Below, piece by piece: positions 44,641-55,732 of a stretch of DNA of 64,000 nt (its first letter is position 1; the number at the start of each line of letters is the position of its first letter). Both the position numbers and the translations under genes were made by a program. The DNA is taken from assembly GCF_016920785.2 (NCBI RefSeq), contig NW_024609846.1, forward strand, positions 88,438,570-88,502,569. Direction: 5' to 3'. The notes under the pieces are model-generated. The model was not told where the DNA came from and did no database searches. It saw only the letters and a program-made list of their open reading frames with translations. This DNA comes from Ixodes scapularis. Its lineage: Eukaryota > Arthropoda > Arachnida > Ixodida > Ixodidae.

Positions 44641-44764
44641 GAAAATGAGCCGGAACCGCCATTGAGTGCCCTGAGCAAAGAGTTGAGAACCTTGGGGCAG
44701 AGAAATAGGCAATAAATTCTGCTTAGAGCGGAGCGCGGGCTCTGCTCATCCGATGTAGAGTGTG

Positions 44765-45060
44765 TCAGAGCAATGCACGAGCCAGAATTTCTAGGCCCGG
44801 CCCGACCCGGCCCGGTAGAGGCACGGCCCGGGCCCGGCCCGAGCCCAATAGAATATTTAATTTCCGGGCCCGGCCACACTTTGCCTTGAAGAGACACTTC
44901 TCGGGCCCGGCCCGGACCCGGCAAAATTTTAGACAGAAACTTGAGCCCGGCACGAGCCCGACAATTTTTTTTAAATATAAGCCTGAGCTGGCCCAGTTTT
45001 GACATATTATATACATGAGCCCGAAAAAGTTGGCAGGCTTTAACCCAAAAACTGTCCAAC
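44765..45060. repeat. GCCCGG-rich subterminal-type repeat cluster
   Basis: Dense copies of GGGCCCGGCCCG and degenerate GAGCCCG motifs. Such clusters occur in the subterminal regions of some hAT-type elements. No termini identified. Confidence 0.5.
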
Positions 45061-45161
45061 CATAATGCGAGCATATTTGATATAATGAACAAAAGGTTAG
45101 GGTGCAAACGAGCTTGTGGTGGTTAAATACTTGACTGGTGTGCTCGGCTTTCTTGTTTCAG

Positions 45162-45496
45162 TGACATATGAAGATGCAAAGTAGAAAGAAAAAAATTCGT
45201 AAGCGACGTCCGACCTAACATTGAATAATGAAGAGCGGGAGAAGAGAAAAAAGAAGAGACTGCAGTATATTCTTTTTTCATTTGAGGATGAGGACCTCTA
45301 TGGACAAGATGTATGCACTGAAATTTCTGCAACACCTTTGTATTCGGGATTCATCCGCCCTCCTTTTTCATCAAGCTTGCCTCTTCTGCAGGAACGACCT
45401 AACACTCAGCCAGCCCCTCAACTTCCAGAACGTGCACCAGAGCCCAAGCAAAAACGCATACGTGTGTGTTTGCTTTTTGTTGCTGCAATTTCTTAA
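45162..45496 (+). pseudogene. exon-like segment 2 of the second gene relic, with two stops
   Basis: Acceptor TTCTTGTTTCAG ends at 45161. The reading frame that joins in phase with the upstream exon gives TYEDAK, then TAG (45182-45184) and TAA (45200-45202). It stays open to 45496 with a lysine/arginine-rich stretch (EEREKRKKKRLQ), an acidic SFEDEDLYG and a Pro-rich tail. The phase match argues for a real former gene; the two stops show it is dead, or that this is a decayed paralogue. Confidence 0.55.
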
Positions 45497-45618
45497 CGCT
45501 TTCCAGCATTTAGTATTTTTATTTTATGTGATTAGCCTCAGCTTGGTTAGCCGCAATTGTGATAGTGAATGGTATCCATATCGTTTATTGGGCACCTGCT
45601 GTTTTGGTGTTTCTTTTA

Positions 45619-45848
45619 GAGCGCAGCTCTTAGGTGCCCGTTTCCGGCTTGAGTGGTGTCGCTGTCGCCGTAATTGCGGCGACGTTTCAGCACCGTGCCG
45701 AAACGTCCTCGCGGGGCCACGTGACCCCCGTCAGGAGGGTCACGTGACCTCACGGTTACGGCGACGGCGACGCCGCTCGGAGGGAGGAGTAGCAGGCAGG
45801 AAGGAGGAGGGATATACCCTTCCCTCCTCCTCCTCTAGAGCTGCGCTC
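45619..45848. mobile_element. GC-rich palindromic MITE, 230 bp, TA-flanked
   Basis: Ends GAGCGCAGCTCT and AGAGCTGCGCTC, flanked by TA (45617-45618 and 45849-45850). The middle holds CACGTG palindromes (GGCCACGTGACC, GGTCACGTGACC) and GCGACGGCGACG motifs in inverted arrangement. Confidence 0.78.
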
Positions 45849-45850
45849 TA

Positions 45851-47503
45851 ATTTGGCGTTACAGGGAGTTGTAAACGGCTTTCATTTTTTTATCTAGTCA
45901 TTTTTAATTTATAAAGCTGCTAGTTGTGGTATGCTTCCTCGCACAAGGACGGTTATAGCCTGAGGGATGGTGAAGTGGATATTTTTATTTGGACGGTGCA
46001 TATGTTGGCTTTGTATTGCTGCAACCTCATGTTTGCATGTTTCTGCTGTACTAGTCATTTTTATTTTACAATTTAATTTATGTTGTTTATTTATGCTTTC
46101 TGCTCAAAGGATACATTATGATTGCTGTTTGTGCTCTCTAACCGTAGCACTTTTTATGAACCTGTCCTCCGCTTTATATGTGGAATGGTTTTGGCAGCGT
46201 TAGGATTGACCACTCTTCAAAGAAAGGTGGTACATTTTGTTTTACATTACAGAGCACTCTTTGGTGTAAGGTACATTACCATATAGCTGAATGACACATT
46301 CAGCTATACACGTTTGCAAGCAGTCATGCTTCCAAAAGTAGTCTAGCCGCCATGGATAGGGAAACGCGCTCCCAGGGTACCAATCTGTCAATTAGCTTAG
46401 TGACGCTTTAGCAAGCCTTCATAATCGGATTATCTGGGGTGCACCCAGCTGCAAGATGGCAGTGCGCAAGGGCCCGCCATTTTGCAGACTTGTTTCATTT
46501 TTGTTAGTGCGAGAAAACAAAGGCTTCTTCAGTATCATATAGGAAAATCGACTGTCCAATATTCTCTCCATTTAAATCTTTATGAAACGGATCAGCAAAC
46601 TGCTAACCCTAGCTGACAATGGAGGCGCAAACGACAGCGGAGTTGCTACTACGGCTTCGGTGCACCAAACATCAATCTACTATGTCAAGTGCATTGTTAC
46701 GTATTCTTTGTTTTTTCCAAGCAAAGTTAGTCCTTGACTTGAGCAATGTCTTCTCCGAAAGTTGGTTCAGCAGTGTCCACATGATTGGCACAGACATGGA
46801 TGTGCACGTTTCTCATGGTTCACCTCTGTTATAATAATGGCATTGCTTGCACAATGTTCACATACTCAATAGCTTATTTATGTACTATTTAGTAGACCTC
46901 ACTGCATACTAATGTTCCTGAGATATTCCTTTGAGAAAACTTGGCTTTAGCGTAGGTTGCAGTCGTGCAGACGTCGTCCGACACGGAGCAGACAACACTC
47001 ACCTGTCTGCGTCGTCCTCGCAGGGGTAGCACATGATCATTTGTACCATGGATTTGGTCATGTCTCCGCCGTCTCTGCCATCGTTGCCTGCCGAAGCCGA
47101 TGTTTCGGGTTTTATTTGGGCTATGTTTAAAGCAAAATTGCATAGAAAATATTCCACAATGCATAAAATAAAATCGGTGGGGGCCGCTTATTTTTTATTT
47201 TTATTTGAAATCTTATAATTCCAAAAGTTTTGGAATTAAGTAGAGTTGCCTTTTAACAACATATGGCTATAGCTATACAGGGCAAACAAGGGAGGAGCTT
47301 TTTTTCTAAAAAAGCGAAATCCACGTGAAGCAAAATAGATAAATTGGTATGTTTGCTTATCAGTAGAGCTTTGAGCCGTGTGCCGCAGCCACCTCTGCTG
47401 TGGTTTTTATAGCGTACTCTGACCGATTTTAGTGTAGTAGCATTTCAGATCGATGGACCAACGAATATAGTTCGGATTCATACAAAAATTTGCTTGGTTT
47501 CAG
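45851..47503. other. AT-rich putative intron or spacer
   Basis: No long open frame or known repeat. A perfect 11-bp hairpin with a 3-nt loop lies at 46283-46307 (ATAGCTGAATG with its complement). Near 46970-47110 a GC-rich patch has short open frames of unclear meaning. Confidence 0.4.
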
Positions 47504-47631
47504 TTTATGGATTTGGCTCTTTTGGATGAAAGGAAACTGTGTCCAGGTGGAGCATGTGATAGCAGCCCACATAAGCTCACTCCAGTGGAGTTTTGTCCCA
47601 TGCCTCGCTCCCAAACTAACTGGCTCATTGA
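47504..47631 (+). pseudogene. exon-like segment 3, interrupted by a transposon
   Basis: Preceded by TTGCTTGGTTTCAG, a good acceptor. It encodes MDLALLDERKLCPGGACDSS and stays open until a CAGGGTGTCTAGC element begins at 47632. I do not recognise the protein. If real, the exon is cut by the insertion. Confidence 0.4.
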
Positions 47632-48670
47632 CAGGGTGTCTAGCACCTTGGAAAAGCTGGAATTGTCAGGGAATTTCGGATCATCTGGAAAAGTCAGGAA
47701 ATTGTCAGGGAGATAATCAATAAGTCAGCCAAATCAGGGAAAATGGCCAGTGCAAGTAATGCGGTAACGTGGGACGAAGCCAGGAGAGTCGTGCATTAAC
47801 GTGGCTGCGCTAAATAACATTGACCAAAACTTTGTAAGTCTTTGACTTCTTGAGCAACATAAAGACCGATTTCAATAAATTGTTTTAAATTGTGAGTGGT
47901 GTTCAGTAGCAGTTCGCACCACATTTCCAAACTTCTGTAATGGTCAGGGAATTGGATAGAAATAGTCAGGGAAAACCTGGAAAAGTCGGGGAACTTGAAG
48001 GGATACTACAACGAAATTTCGGCGTTCATTTTTTGGTCTGTATGTGTTCAAAGGAGCAGCATCACATCGAACATACCAACATCTTGTTAAAAAAGTTACG
48101 AAAAGGAATTTTAAAACGAATTAAACGATTAGCAAAGAGCACCTGGTGGATGTCGCTAACGCCTCGCTTGTAATGCCCGTCTAGGAACCTTGACGGCTGG
48201 TGACGGAGGTTGTCTCGCCTCCGGCCACGACGAGAGAAGAAGGGCAGGAGGAACTCCCCTCTTCCCGAGAATGCCTTTTGTGTGTCGCAGAAGTCGCTCT
48301 TGTCCCCCAACAAGATTACAGAAGATTAACCCGTCACTCAAAATTTATACAAAAGCAGCCGCTTCGGTGGCTGGAACGACTTGGCCATCCTCTCGACGTC
48401 AGCCTCGCCGTAGCTTTGCTCGTTTGCGGAGACCACGTGACATCCAACGATTGCGTTGGATGTCACGTGGTCTCCGCTGGGCCTTCTCCGAGCGCTTGCT
48501 AGAGTGGGCCGTTTATAACGAAAAATACAGCCACCAGGCTCAGTATACAAACGTGCTATTATCATTTACGGGTATTGTGGATCATATTCAACCTATTTCT
48601 GAACACGGCGAGAATATTTCAAATTTCGTTGAAGTGTCCCTTTAAAAGGAGGAATTTGCTAGACACCCCG
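47632..48670. mobile_element. CAGGGTGTCTAGC-type element with nested MITE
   Basis: Left CAGGGTGTCTAGCACC and right GCTAGACACCCC are inverted termini. Subterminal copies of GTCAGGGAA and GGAAAAGTC recur. The TTAA-type MITE at 47999-48641 lies inside. Flanks GGCTCATT and GGCTGATT hint at an 8-bp duplication, but boundaries are uncertain. Confidence 0.65.
47999..48641. mobile_element. TTAA-type MITE with a 24-bp perfect palindrome
   Basis: Ends AGGGATACTACAACGAAATT and, inverted, AGGGACACTTCAACGAAATT. Flanks are TTGA (47995-47998) and TTAA (48642-48645). Inside, arms at 48426-48449 and 48454-48477 are perfectly complementary over 24 bp around a 4-nt loop and include CACGTG. Confidence 0.78.
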
Positions 48671-48783
48671 GCTGATTTCATAGTTACCGATGTCTGCCAA
48701 GTTATGCCGAAGTAGTGCATGAAATCGTCGATATTTCACTGTGGTAGCTGACATTGTGTTGTATTTATATACTTTTGAAACAG

Positions 48784-48911
48784 GAGCTGTGCGCACCTGC
48801 TTTAAACAGAAGGCAGAAAACAATGAGCCAGCCATCATCGTGCAGGAAGCCGACGCCAAACGGGCTGTTGCTGAATCGGTCAGGCATGCACCAGCTATGA
48901 CCAAGAAAATG
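48784..48911 (+). CDS. exon-like segment 4 (open, good splice sites)
   Basis: Acceptor TTTTGAAACAG and donor GTAATG bound a 128-bp exon. In the frame that skips the first two bases it is fully open for 42 codons (AVRTCFKQKAENNEPAIIVQ and onward to a lysine-rich end). Joined in phase to the next exon it meets a stop after nine codons, giving a plausible C-terminus. I do not recognise it with confidence. Because the upstream segments are broken, it may be a surviving exon of a dead gene. Confidence 0.5.
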
Positions 48912-49124
48912 GTAATGTGATATTTCTAATTTTGCTTGAACTCCCAAAAAATAGTTTTGCATCCTAAAACCAGCCCAGATTTTAAACAAAGGTGTTATCT
49001 ACTTTACATAAAGACATTTTTAATTATTAAGAAATTTATTGAGCCAATGAAAGAACACCATGTTATGACATGCTCTGCAAAGAGCTTGACATTGTAGAAA
49101 ATATGATGCTCATTGACATTGCCC

Positions 49125-50190
49125 TGGGTCCGGACGGTTCATCGAACACCGTTTCATTGAACATCGTTTCATCGAAGCCGTTTCATTGAACGCAGTTTTA
49201 TCAAACGCTGTTTCATTGAACGCCATTTCATCGAAGTCGTTTCATTGAACGCAGCCTACTTGAGCAGTATAAATATTTTTCTCTTTAGTGCCGGGAGGAT
49301 AGCAGTGTTTTAATATTTATTATAACTTATACATATATAAAAGGAAGGAACCTTTTTTTGTCACCTATTTTTTTTGTAAATGATGACCTCTGTTAGTGTG
49401 GCCAATAAGACACGGGAACACTGACGACACTTTTAAAAGCTGTGACCATCAGGTGCAGTGATAAACGCACGTTTATTCAAAGGGGTATATATCTTCGTCC
49501 TTGAAGGGACCTATTCTGCTTCAAGACGAAGCCGTCCTTGAAGCAGTGATCTCTCTCTATGGCCCATGATACGGGGTAAAGAAAAGACGTGTCTCCCCTT
49601 TTTGTTAATTTATTATAACCGACAATACCGTTGGCCTGCCAGATATTCGACATACAGTAATATACTGCATGTCGAAGATCCGACAGGTCCACGGTTCTGT
49701 CGGTTACAAAAAATTGACGAAGAGGGCAGACACGTCCTTTTAAGAACATCTGTGTTCTTAAAAAGAAAGCTATTCTCTTAGGATAAAATGAAAACAAAGT
49801 TAAATCGACAAAGACAAAATAAAAAAGGCGCTGCGGAAAATAGTTGGAAAGTGCCTTTCACGCGTGAAGAAATAGAGGGTTGAAGTGGGAAAAAGTGTGT
49901 GGCCGAGAACAGCCCCCTACCTCGCCAGAAAAGAATAAGTCGCGTATCCAATCAAGTTTTGATACGATAGCAACCTTCTATGATTCAGTAGCCAATGTTT
50001 AGGTGGACAAAAAATTGACCGGGTAGTAATTCTATTTCTGGTGGATATAGAGTGGCATCAAAACTATTTCAAAAGCGATAGTAAATTATGTAAAAAGTAT
50101 TGTATTACTCCAAAATTTAGTAGGGGGAAATTCAATGAAATGGCGTCAAGTGATTTAATGAAACGGCGTTCGATGAAATGTCCGGTACCC
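49125..50190. mobile_element. hAT-type element, 1,066 bp, 8-bp TSD, 15-bp subterminal repeats
   Basis: The 8-bp duplication CATTGCCC lies at 49117-49124 and 50191-50198. Termini are TGGGTCCGGAC and, inverted, GGGTACCGGAC. The left end carries about seven head-to-tail variants of TTTCATTGAACGCCG (to about 49255). The right end carries inverted copies. A short inverted repeat (about 49480-49560) and AT-rich spacer fill the middle. No transposase frame. Confidence 0.85.
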
Positions 50191-50898
50191 CATTGCCCCA
50201 CATTGTTAATGAGGACAGAGTGAATCTTTTTCGGGACAACTGATGCGACCAGCTGATAAGACTGCTGATCAGCTGCAAGTGCCAGGTGTCTGCCACTCAT
50301 GGTGCCATTCCAGTCATAGTCATATGAACACCCTGAGAGGCTGCCTAAAGGTGCCCTGAGGGCCAGTTGCTACACTAGTTTGTGGTGATTATAAAGAAAT
50401 GAATGCTGGATAGGGCCCCAATTACTGCCTAAAAATCTTTCTAGCATGTCATCATTAGGTCCACGTTAGGCTGCAACTAGCTGAAGAGTGTGTTTTCCTA
50501 GCAGGCAACTTTTCATGCCAGGGTGTAAAGAAGTTGAAAAAGGCCTAGAAGGAGAGTGAGAATCAGACACATGGCATGGTTTTCCGTGGGTCTGCCATAT
50601 CAGATTGTTGGCGGAGCGTGTTACCAATGCTCAGCCATCAAAACATGCTTGAGCAGGCGCATAACTCCTTGTGGGTAGGTCACACTTTGCGGTAAAGGTC
50701 TAAACTGGATGAAAAGAATGGCTTGTGCATGCAAAGAAACTGAGGTGAAACTGTGCTAGGACAGATGTCGGCTTTTTTTTTTTTTTTTTATCTTGATGAC
50801 ACTCTCTGGCCCTGAAATAGACACCCATTTTCTGAACGCAACCAACTTTTTGTGTTATTTATTTTATTTTTTATTTTTTATTTTTTTTTTTTTTGCAG

Positions 50899-50951
50899 GA
50901 GCAGCGTGCCTTTTCCCAGGAGTGACTCATGGGCTGCCACAAGGGGAGAAG
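50899..50951 (+). CDS. exon-like segment 5 (53 bp, contains a stop in the joined frame)
   Basis: A long T-run acceptor ending TTTTGCAG and a donor GTAAGC bound it. In phase with segment 4 it reads EQRAFSQE and stops at 50923-50925. Another frame is open throughout (AACLFPGVTHGLPQGEK), so the phase could differ. Splice sites look functional. Confidence 0.4.
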
Positions 50952-51009
50952 GTAAGCATGTTTCTGATCACAAGGATTGACAGTTGGGCTGGGCTAGTTG
51001 GTAAGAATT

Positions 51010-51112
51010 CATGTTGAAAAACGGTGCGAAAACCAGACAAAGAAAAAAGAACACACAGCGCCTTGTCCTGTGTGTTCTCTCATCCGTGCATTTGGCGCTG
51101 TTTTTCAACATG
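51010..51112. mobile_element. small nested-hairpin MITE, about 103 bp
   Basis: Outer arms CATGTTGAAAAAC (51010-51022) and its complement (51100-51112) are perfect. Inner arms AGAACACACAG and CTGTGTGTTCT are also perfect. No duplication determined. Confidence 0.7.
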
Positions 51113-51290
51113 TTTCTGCCTTGATTTTTCTGTTATAGTTTTAAATGTCAGTAGTTGGTTACTTTGATCCCAATTGAAAGCATGGAATTGGTTAACCGTG
51201 TTAAATGCGTGAAATTGAAAAAAAAAACATTATGCTACCTAAATCATTTAAAAGCTTTTTTTCTAATGATTTCTTTCTCTTTTTTTACAG

Positions 51291-51735
51291 CCATCCCATG
51301 AGTAGAGTGCCTGTTGTTTGAATTTTTTATGGCAATTTTTAATATGCATATGTTACCTTTGATTTCTATTCATGTATATATTTTAGCTCCAGCTAGGTGG
51401 TTTCTTTTATTTAATTTATGTACACATTAGTGTGGTATTTTTACAAGTTTTAAAATTTATGTTCTTTTTCTAGAAATCTTTTGTTTATTACCTCCGTTAT
51501 ATATTTATATGTCCTAGCCCAAGATCGGGTGTAATTTGAGATAAAATTAGAATTTTATTTTAAGCTACTTGCTTTATGTTGCTGGGAATTTTAATATTTT
51601 GCATTTTTATTTTTATGCAGATCAGCCTTGTAATTTAGTGTGTTCTTTACAATTTTGTAGATCTAATAGCTTGTAAAAAAACAGAAGAACACTCTGGTAC
51701 TTGTAACGTTGGTTTCGTTTTTGAAATAAATTTAT
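51291..51735 (+). other. putative 3' terminal exon with polyadenylation signal
   Basis: Acceptor TTTTTTTACAG ends at 51290. The sequence then turns very AT-rich with no open frame, and ends with AATAAA at 51725-51730. This fits a 3' UTR of the preceding exons but could be chance in AT-rich DNA. Confidence 0.35.
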
Positions 51736-52369
51736 CCCAATAACTTCTTGTTTTCTTCCGGTGTCTTGCTTCTAGGATTTCAAAATGCTGATTCATTAAT
51801 GGCCTGTGATGCACGTCTATTTACTCATATCAGGCACCAGCTCAAAAAATGACTTCATGACAACCATAAATGCAGTTTCATGGCAACGCTTGTCAATGTA
51901 TTTTCGGGTAACATTGTTCAGTAAGGTCCAAGTAACACACGCAGTAATATCTGGCCAGTGCCAGCATGTTGTTAAAATGTTTACTGAAAGTTGACAGAAT
52001 AAAAGCACTGAGGAAAAACGCAGATGACCGCTCTTTCATTTAGTTACGACGCTTGTTTTTTGGAAGCAAAGACTCACGCACAGGTCAAGATTAACTGCAA
52101 ATGGAAGGCTTGATCGAAGGAACTTCAGGGAGATAAGGAATGAGTCAGTGACACTCCATGTGTTTTAGTCAAGGTTGCCAGATTTTTTCCAGTTCTGGCC
52201 CTTATCTCCCTATCCCCCTCTTCCCTCCCACCTTCGGTATCTAGTTGATCTCGACGTGAGTGCGACTCTTGGCTCCTGAAAAAATAAACGTTGCGAAATG
52301 AAAAAGTGGTCGTTTGTGTATGTTCTTCACGTTTTTATTCCTTCACTTTTAAGTAAGCCGTAATGTCAG
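51736..52369. other. no recognised feature
   Basis: AT-rich spacer with an AATAAA near 52001. No gene or repeat identified. Confidence 0.35.
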
Positions 52370-52614
52370 TGCAACATTTTGGTGTAACATTACTGGATGG
52401 TAGAGTTCGTGGCCATTAACAACGTTTGAGTAACATCACTGATCTAACATCCAGGTAACATAGAGAGCTATGTTACTGCAACATTTTGATGTGAGGTTAC
52501 TGGGAGGTAGAACTGGTGGCCATTAGCAACGTTTGGCAACGTTATCTAACAACGTTCCAGTAACATTATTTGGGTAATGTCCAGGTAACGTATGCAGTTA
52601 CGTTACTGTAACAT
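52370..52614. repeat. AACGTT/AACATT-rich repeat, block 2
   Basis: Roughly 100-bp degenerate units containing TTACTGG, GGTAGA, GGCCATTA and CAACGTTTG. The array continues after the insertions at 52781-52803 and 55528-55600. Confidence 0.75.
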
Positions 52615-52780
52615 TAGGGGGTTTTCGTAGATCGTTTTCGCAGTCCCGCAAGGCCCTCCGCAACCCGCTACGATAGCGGGAACTCCACAGTGGAGGCCAT
52701 CGGCGCGCAGGCGCAGTAGCAACTTCTTCGTTGCGGAACGCTTAGCGGAAGGGGCAGCGCGGTCTACGAAAACTCCCTAT
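52615..52780. mobile_element. small MITE, about 166 bp
   Basis: Left end AGGGGGTTTTCGTAGATCG and right end GGTCTACGAAAACTCCCT are inverted. GC-rich interior, no coding frame. Inserted in the AACGTT array. Confidence 0.75.
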
Positions 52781-52928
52781 TGTGGTGTAACGTTACTGGA
52801 CTGTACACTCTAAGAAAAAAGGGAGGAGAAAGGTAGCAAAAGCGACTGTTCCTCCTTGCTGCGGACAAGTTGCCCAAAGAAGGGAGGAACGGCAGTTCAG
52901 ATGAAAGGAGAAGGGCGAGTTCCTCCTT

Positions 52929-53050
52929 GTTCAGTTGGCGCAGGGGTAGAACATCGCGCTACTGACCAAGTGGTCAACGGTTCGATCCCCAGAAAAGAAA
53001 GTTTTTTTTTTTTTTTTTTTTTAGGTTTTTTTTTTTTTTTTTTTTTTTTA
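52929..53050 (+). mobile_element. tRNA-derived SINE
   Basis: A-box-like TTGGCGCAGGGGTAGAAC and B box GGTTCGATCCCC are properly spaced, followed by a long T-rich tail. The D arm pairs (GTTC with GAAC), but anticodon and T stems do not, so it is a SINE head rather than a functional tRNA gene. Confidence 0.65.
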
Positions 53051-55228
53051 CCAGAACACACATAAACAAACCCAGACCGATGAAAGGAAAATTAAAGTCC
53101 TTATTATTCTCCGAGACGTTTTCCTCCTCCAGGCAGACCGGAGAAAGCTTTCGCCCTCCCGACCCATCTTCTTTCGGTTTCGTTTTTCGAGCACATCGCG
53201 CACGTTGTTTCATAAATTAATGTTGAGCTGATTGAGCTTCAGCGGCAGCGAAGGCCGCCTGTAATTCCGTCTTCTAGTCCAAACGTGCAGAACATTTCGG
53301 TTGCATTGACGTTTTTACCACTAATTTTATCAAACGAGCTAACGAAGCCGCTAGAAACAGCGAAGTTCCGGAGCAGTGCCAGCAGCGCTACATACACTGG
53401 GTAAGACGGCCGTCTCCAATTTGCGGGACGCACGGGGAACTACAGCAGCGAAACCACGAGGAACTGTGTCGACGTTTTCGACGTTATGGAAATCGCGGGA
53501 ACTGCGTCCAAGGAAGGCAGGTTTTCCTGCCGGCTGCCTGGGTGCCTTCCGTGCTGAGTTCGGTTCCGTTGTCCCGTGCCGAGTGCCAACCGGCGTTCAA
53601 CGTGATTCTTCTGCGTGTCAGCAACATCGTCAACGTGGTTCTGTATTTCTTCGTGTCAGCGACATCGTGATGGCAGTGTTGTGGGTTGTGAACAGAAGAC
53701 TGGAATTATCGCCGATGTGACCGTGTGTTCGCGTATCAGTGGTGTAACAACAAGATGAGATGACGTAAACTGTTGGGCATTGATGCCGCTGGTCGGGCCG
53801 TTATCGGAGGGGCCGGGGTGTCGCAGGATGACATTCCGCTTTACATTAAAGAGTTTAAAACCACTTGAGGGATTAGGTACATTCGATCGACGTGTGGATA
53901 GTCATGTTGGAACGCTGGTCTGAACGGTAAGCTCCTATCGTACAGTGGCCAATGTGACTGTCGGTGCCCGAGAGCGATTGCGCTCTGGGGAAAAGACAAC
54001 ACTACGAAAGTATGGCGGAAAGTACGTATATTTATAATGGAAGTTTAGCATAAAAAAAAGACAGGCAAAATCGAAAAAAAACAAAAAAACGCTATTCTTT
54101 ATTATACTGTTTAAATATATTACGGTTCCTGTAGAAACTGCCCTCTAAGTGGCGCGCTGGGATGAGCGCTAGAAGTTTTCGAGCTCGCAACGGCGCAGCT
54201 CCGTACACTTAACAGTTGTTGCAAGTCGCGGCTTTGACTGCATTCAAGTTGATCGAAAAGCGATTTCTGTGCCCGTGAAGCATCACTTCCAGCTGAGTGG
54301 ATATCCGCTCTACAGAGATTAATTCAAGACGGCAATTGCAGCTTTGCGCGAACAGCACAAATAGAAAAACGAACACTACAATATAAATACTGGCTACGAA
54401 GGGACATGCGGGAAAACAAACTCATGGCTTGGAACCACATTGGAGCGGCTCGATTTATTGGCTTTCAAATAATTATGGCATGATTGAGCGTCTTCTTTTT
54501 AATAAGAGATTCATCCCCTGAGCCATTAAAAATAGCCTCAGATGTATGACATTGCTGGAAAAAAATGAACATGTTCGGAATATTTTTTTTTTTTTTTTTT
54601 TTTTGTTTAGGGAGTCACCGAAAAATTCCGTACGTTCAAAACGACCACTATAAAAGGCGGAAACGCAGGGCTCCGAAGTAGTGATCGGGGTAGTGTGCTG
54701 TTGTATTGATGTTTGTATGTGCGATGCCTGTGTATGCGTTCAATATATGTTGACCTGATATTTGTAGTGTGCGCAACGTGTCTACATGTGTTAGAGATTC
54801 CGAAGAAAAGGAAACGCAATTGTGGCGTAAGGAAATAAAAATATTTTTTTGTAAAACATGAATTGGGCGGTACCTAGCGCCACCTAGCCTAGCTACGTGC
54901 GATTACTCTGCTTGACCCTGCCATCTGGTGGCAAGCGATTTAACATCCTTTTACGCTACGCGGCTACGCCATAATTTCGTGTTACCGTGCTGAGATAAGC
55001 CAAGAGGTTGCTTCGGATTTGCTTTTTTTTGAGAGCGGCTTTTGGTTTTGCGGGCGAATGATTGTCACCCCTCCGTGATGTGCGGTTGACGCAACGGTTG
55101 ACGAAGGAATTGTGGTTCGAGGAATAGCAAAGGTAAGACAAAGTGCGCGAACTGGGTGCCGGTTGTCTCCGTTGAACATCGCAGTGCTGACGATGAGAAG
55201 ACAGAGTGACTGCATGCTTTCGAAACGT

Positions 55229-55260
55229 AAGTTTCTTTACCTGCAGGGGTAAAGAAACTT
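55229..55260. repeat. perfect 13-bp hairpin
   Basis: Arms AAGTTTCTTTACC and its complement with the loop TGCAGG. Located inside the 2.7-kb element near its right end. Confidence 0.85.
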
Positions 55261-55527
55261 CGGAAATAAATACAGTTCGCGGAAAGCTCGTGTTACGTTT
55301 TTATTTCCTGCTCCTCTCGCTTCGTGCAATAGACTTAGTGTTCTCGTTAAGCCTTACCGAGCTCAATTTGCTCGATTCGTGGCCGCCATAATGAGATGCA
55401 GTCGACGGAGGAACTTTTCTCCCCCTGCTTAAGGGACGAAAGTTTCTCCCTTTCTGAAGGAACATATGTGTCAAGAGCGTTCCTCCCTTTAGGGAGGACT
55501 ATACTGACCCTTTTTTCTAAGAGTGTA

Positions 55528-55600
55528 GAATCCGCGGTCGTCAGCAACGTTCGGCAACGGTATCTGACAACATTCCAGTAACATTGTGGCTACGTTTAGT
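55528..55600. repeat. AACGTT/AACATT-rich repeat, block 2 continued
   Basis: Resumes exactly after the TA of the 2.7-kb element with GTCAGCAACGTTCGGCAACG and TAACATT motifs. Confidence 0.7.
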
Positions 55601-55732
55601 GCTACTTGGGCTGTTATCTCCGTTGCGTTTCATCTGAGCCTCAAAGATGAAATTAAAATTGTGTTATAGGTTGTTCTTTGTTGGAATAAAGAAGGGAGGA
55701 TTACGCACCTTTACGTCTGGGGACCGTTGCTT

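Larger units (their letters stand above)
52806..55525. mobile_element. TA-flanked DNA transposon, 2.72 kb, non-autonomous
   Basis: Termini CACTCTAAGAAAAAAGGG and, inverted, CACTCTTAGAAAAAAGGG match at 17 of 18. TA is duplicated at 52804-52805 and 55526-55527. Removing it restores an AACGTT array unit (GGACTG joined to GAATCC). Inside are a tRNA-like SINE, T-rich runs, repeated GGAGGAACG-type motifs near both ends and no recognised transposase; the longest frame (53376-53720, 114 codons) shows no motif. Confidence 0.82.

Noticed and set aside
45967..46203. 78-codon hydrophobic frame
   Set aside because: AT-rich sequence with no homologous motif; likely chance.
49125..49260. CRISPR-like direct repeats
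   Set aside because: The 15-bp units are head to tail without unique spacers and sit inside a eukaryotic hAT-type element.
52929..52995. Functional tRNA gene
   Set aside because: A and B boxes are present, but anticodon and T stems do not pair and a long T-rich tail follows; SINE head preferred.
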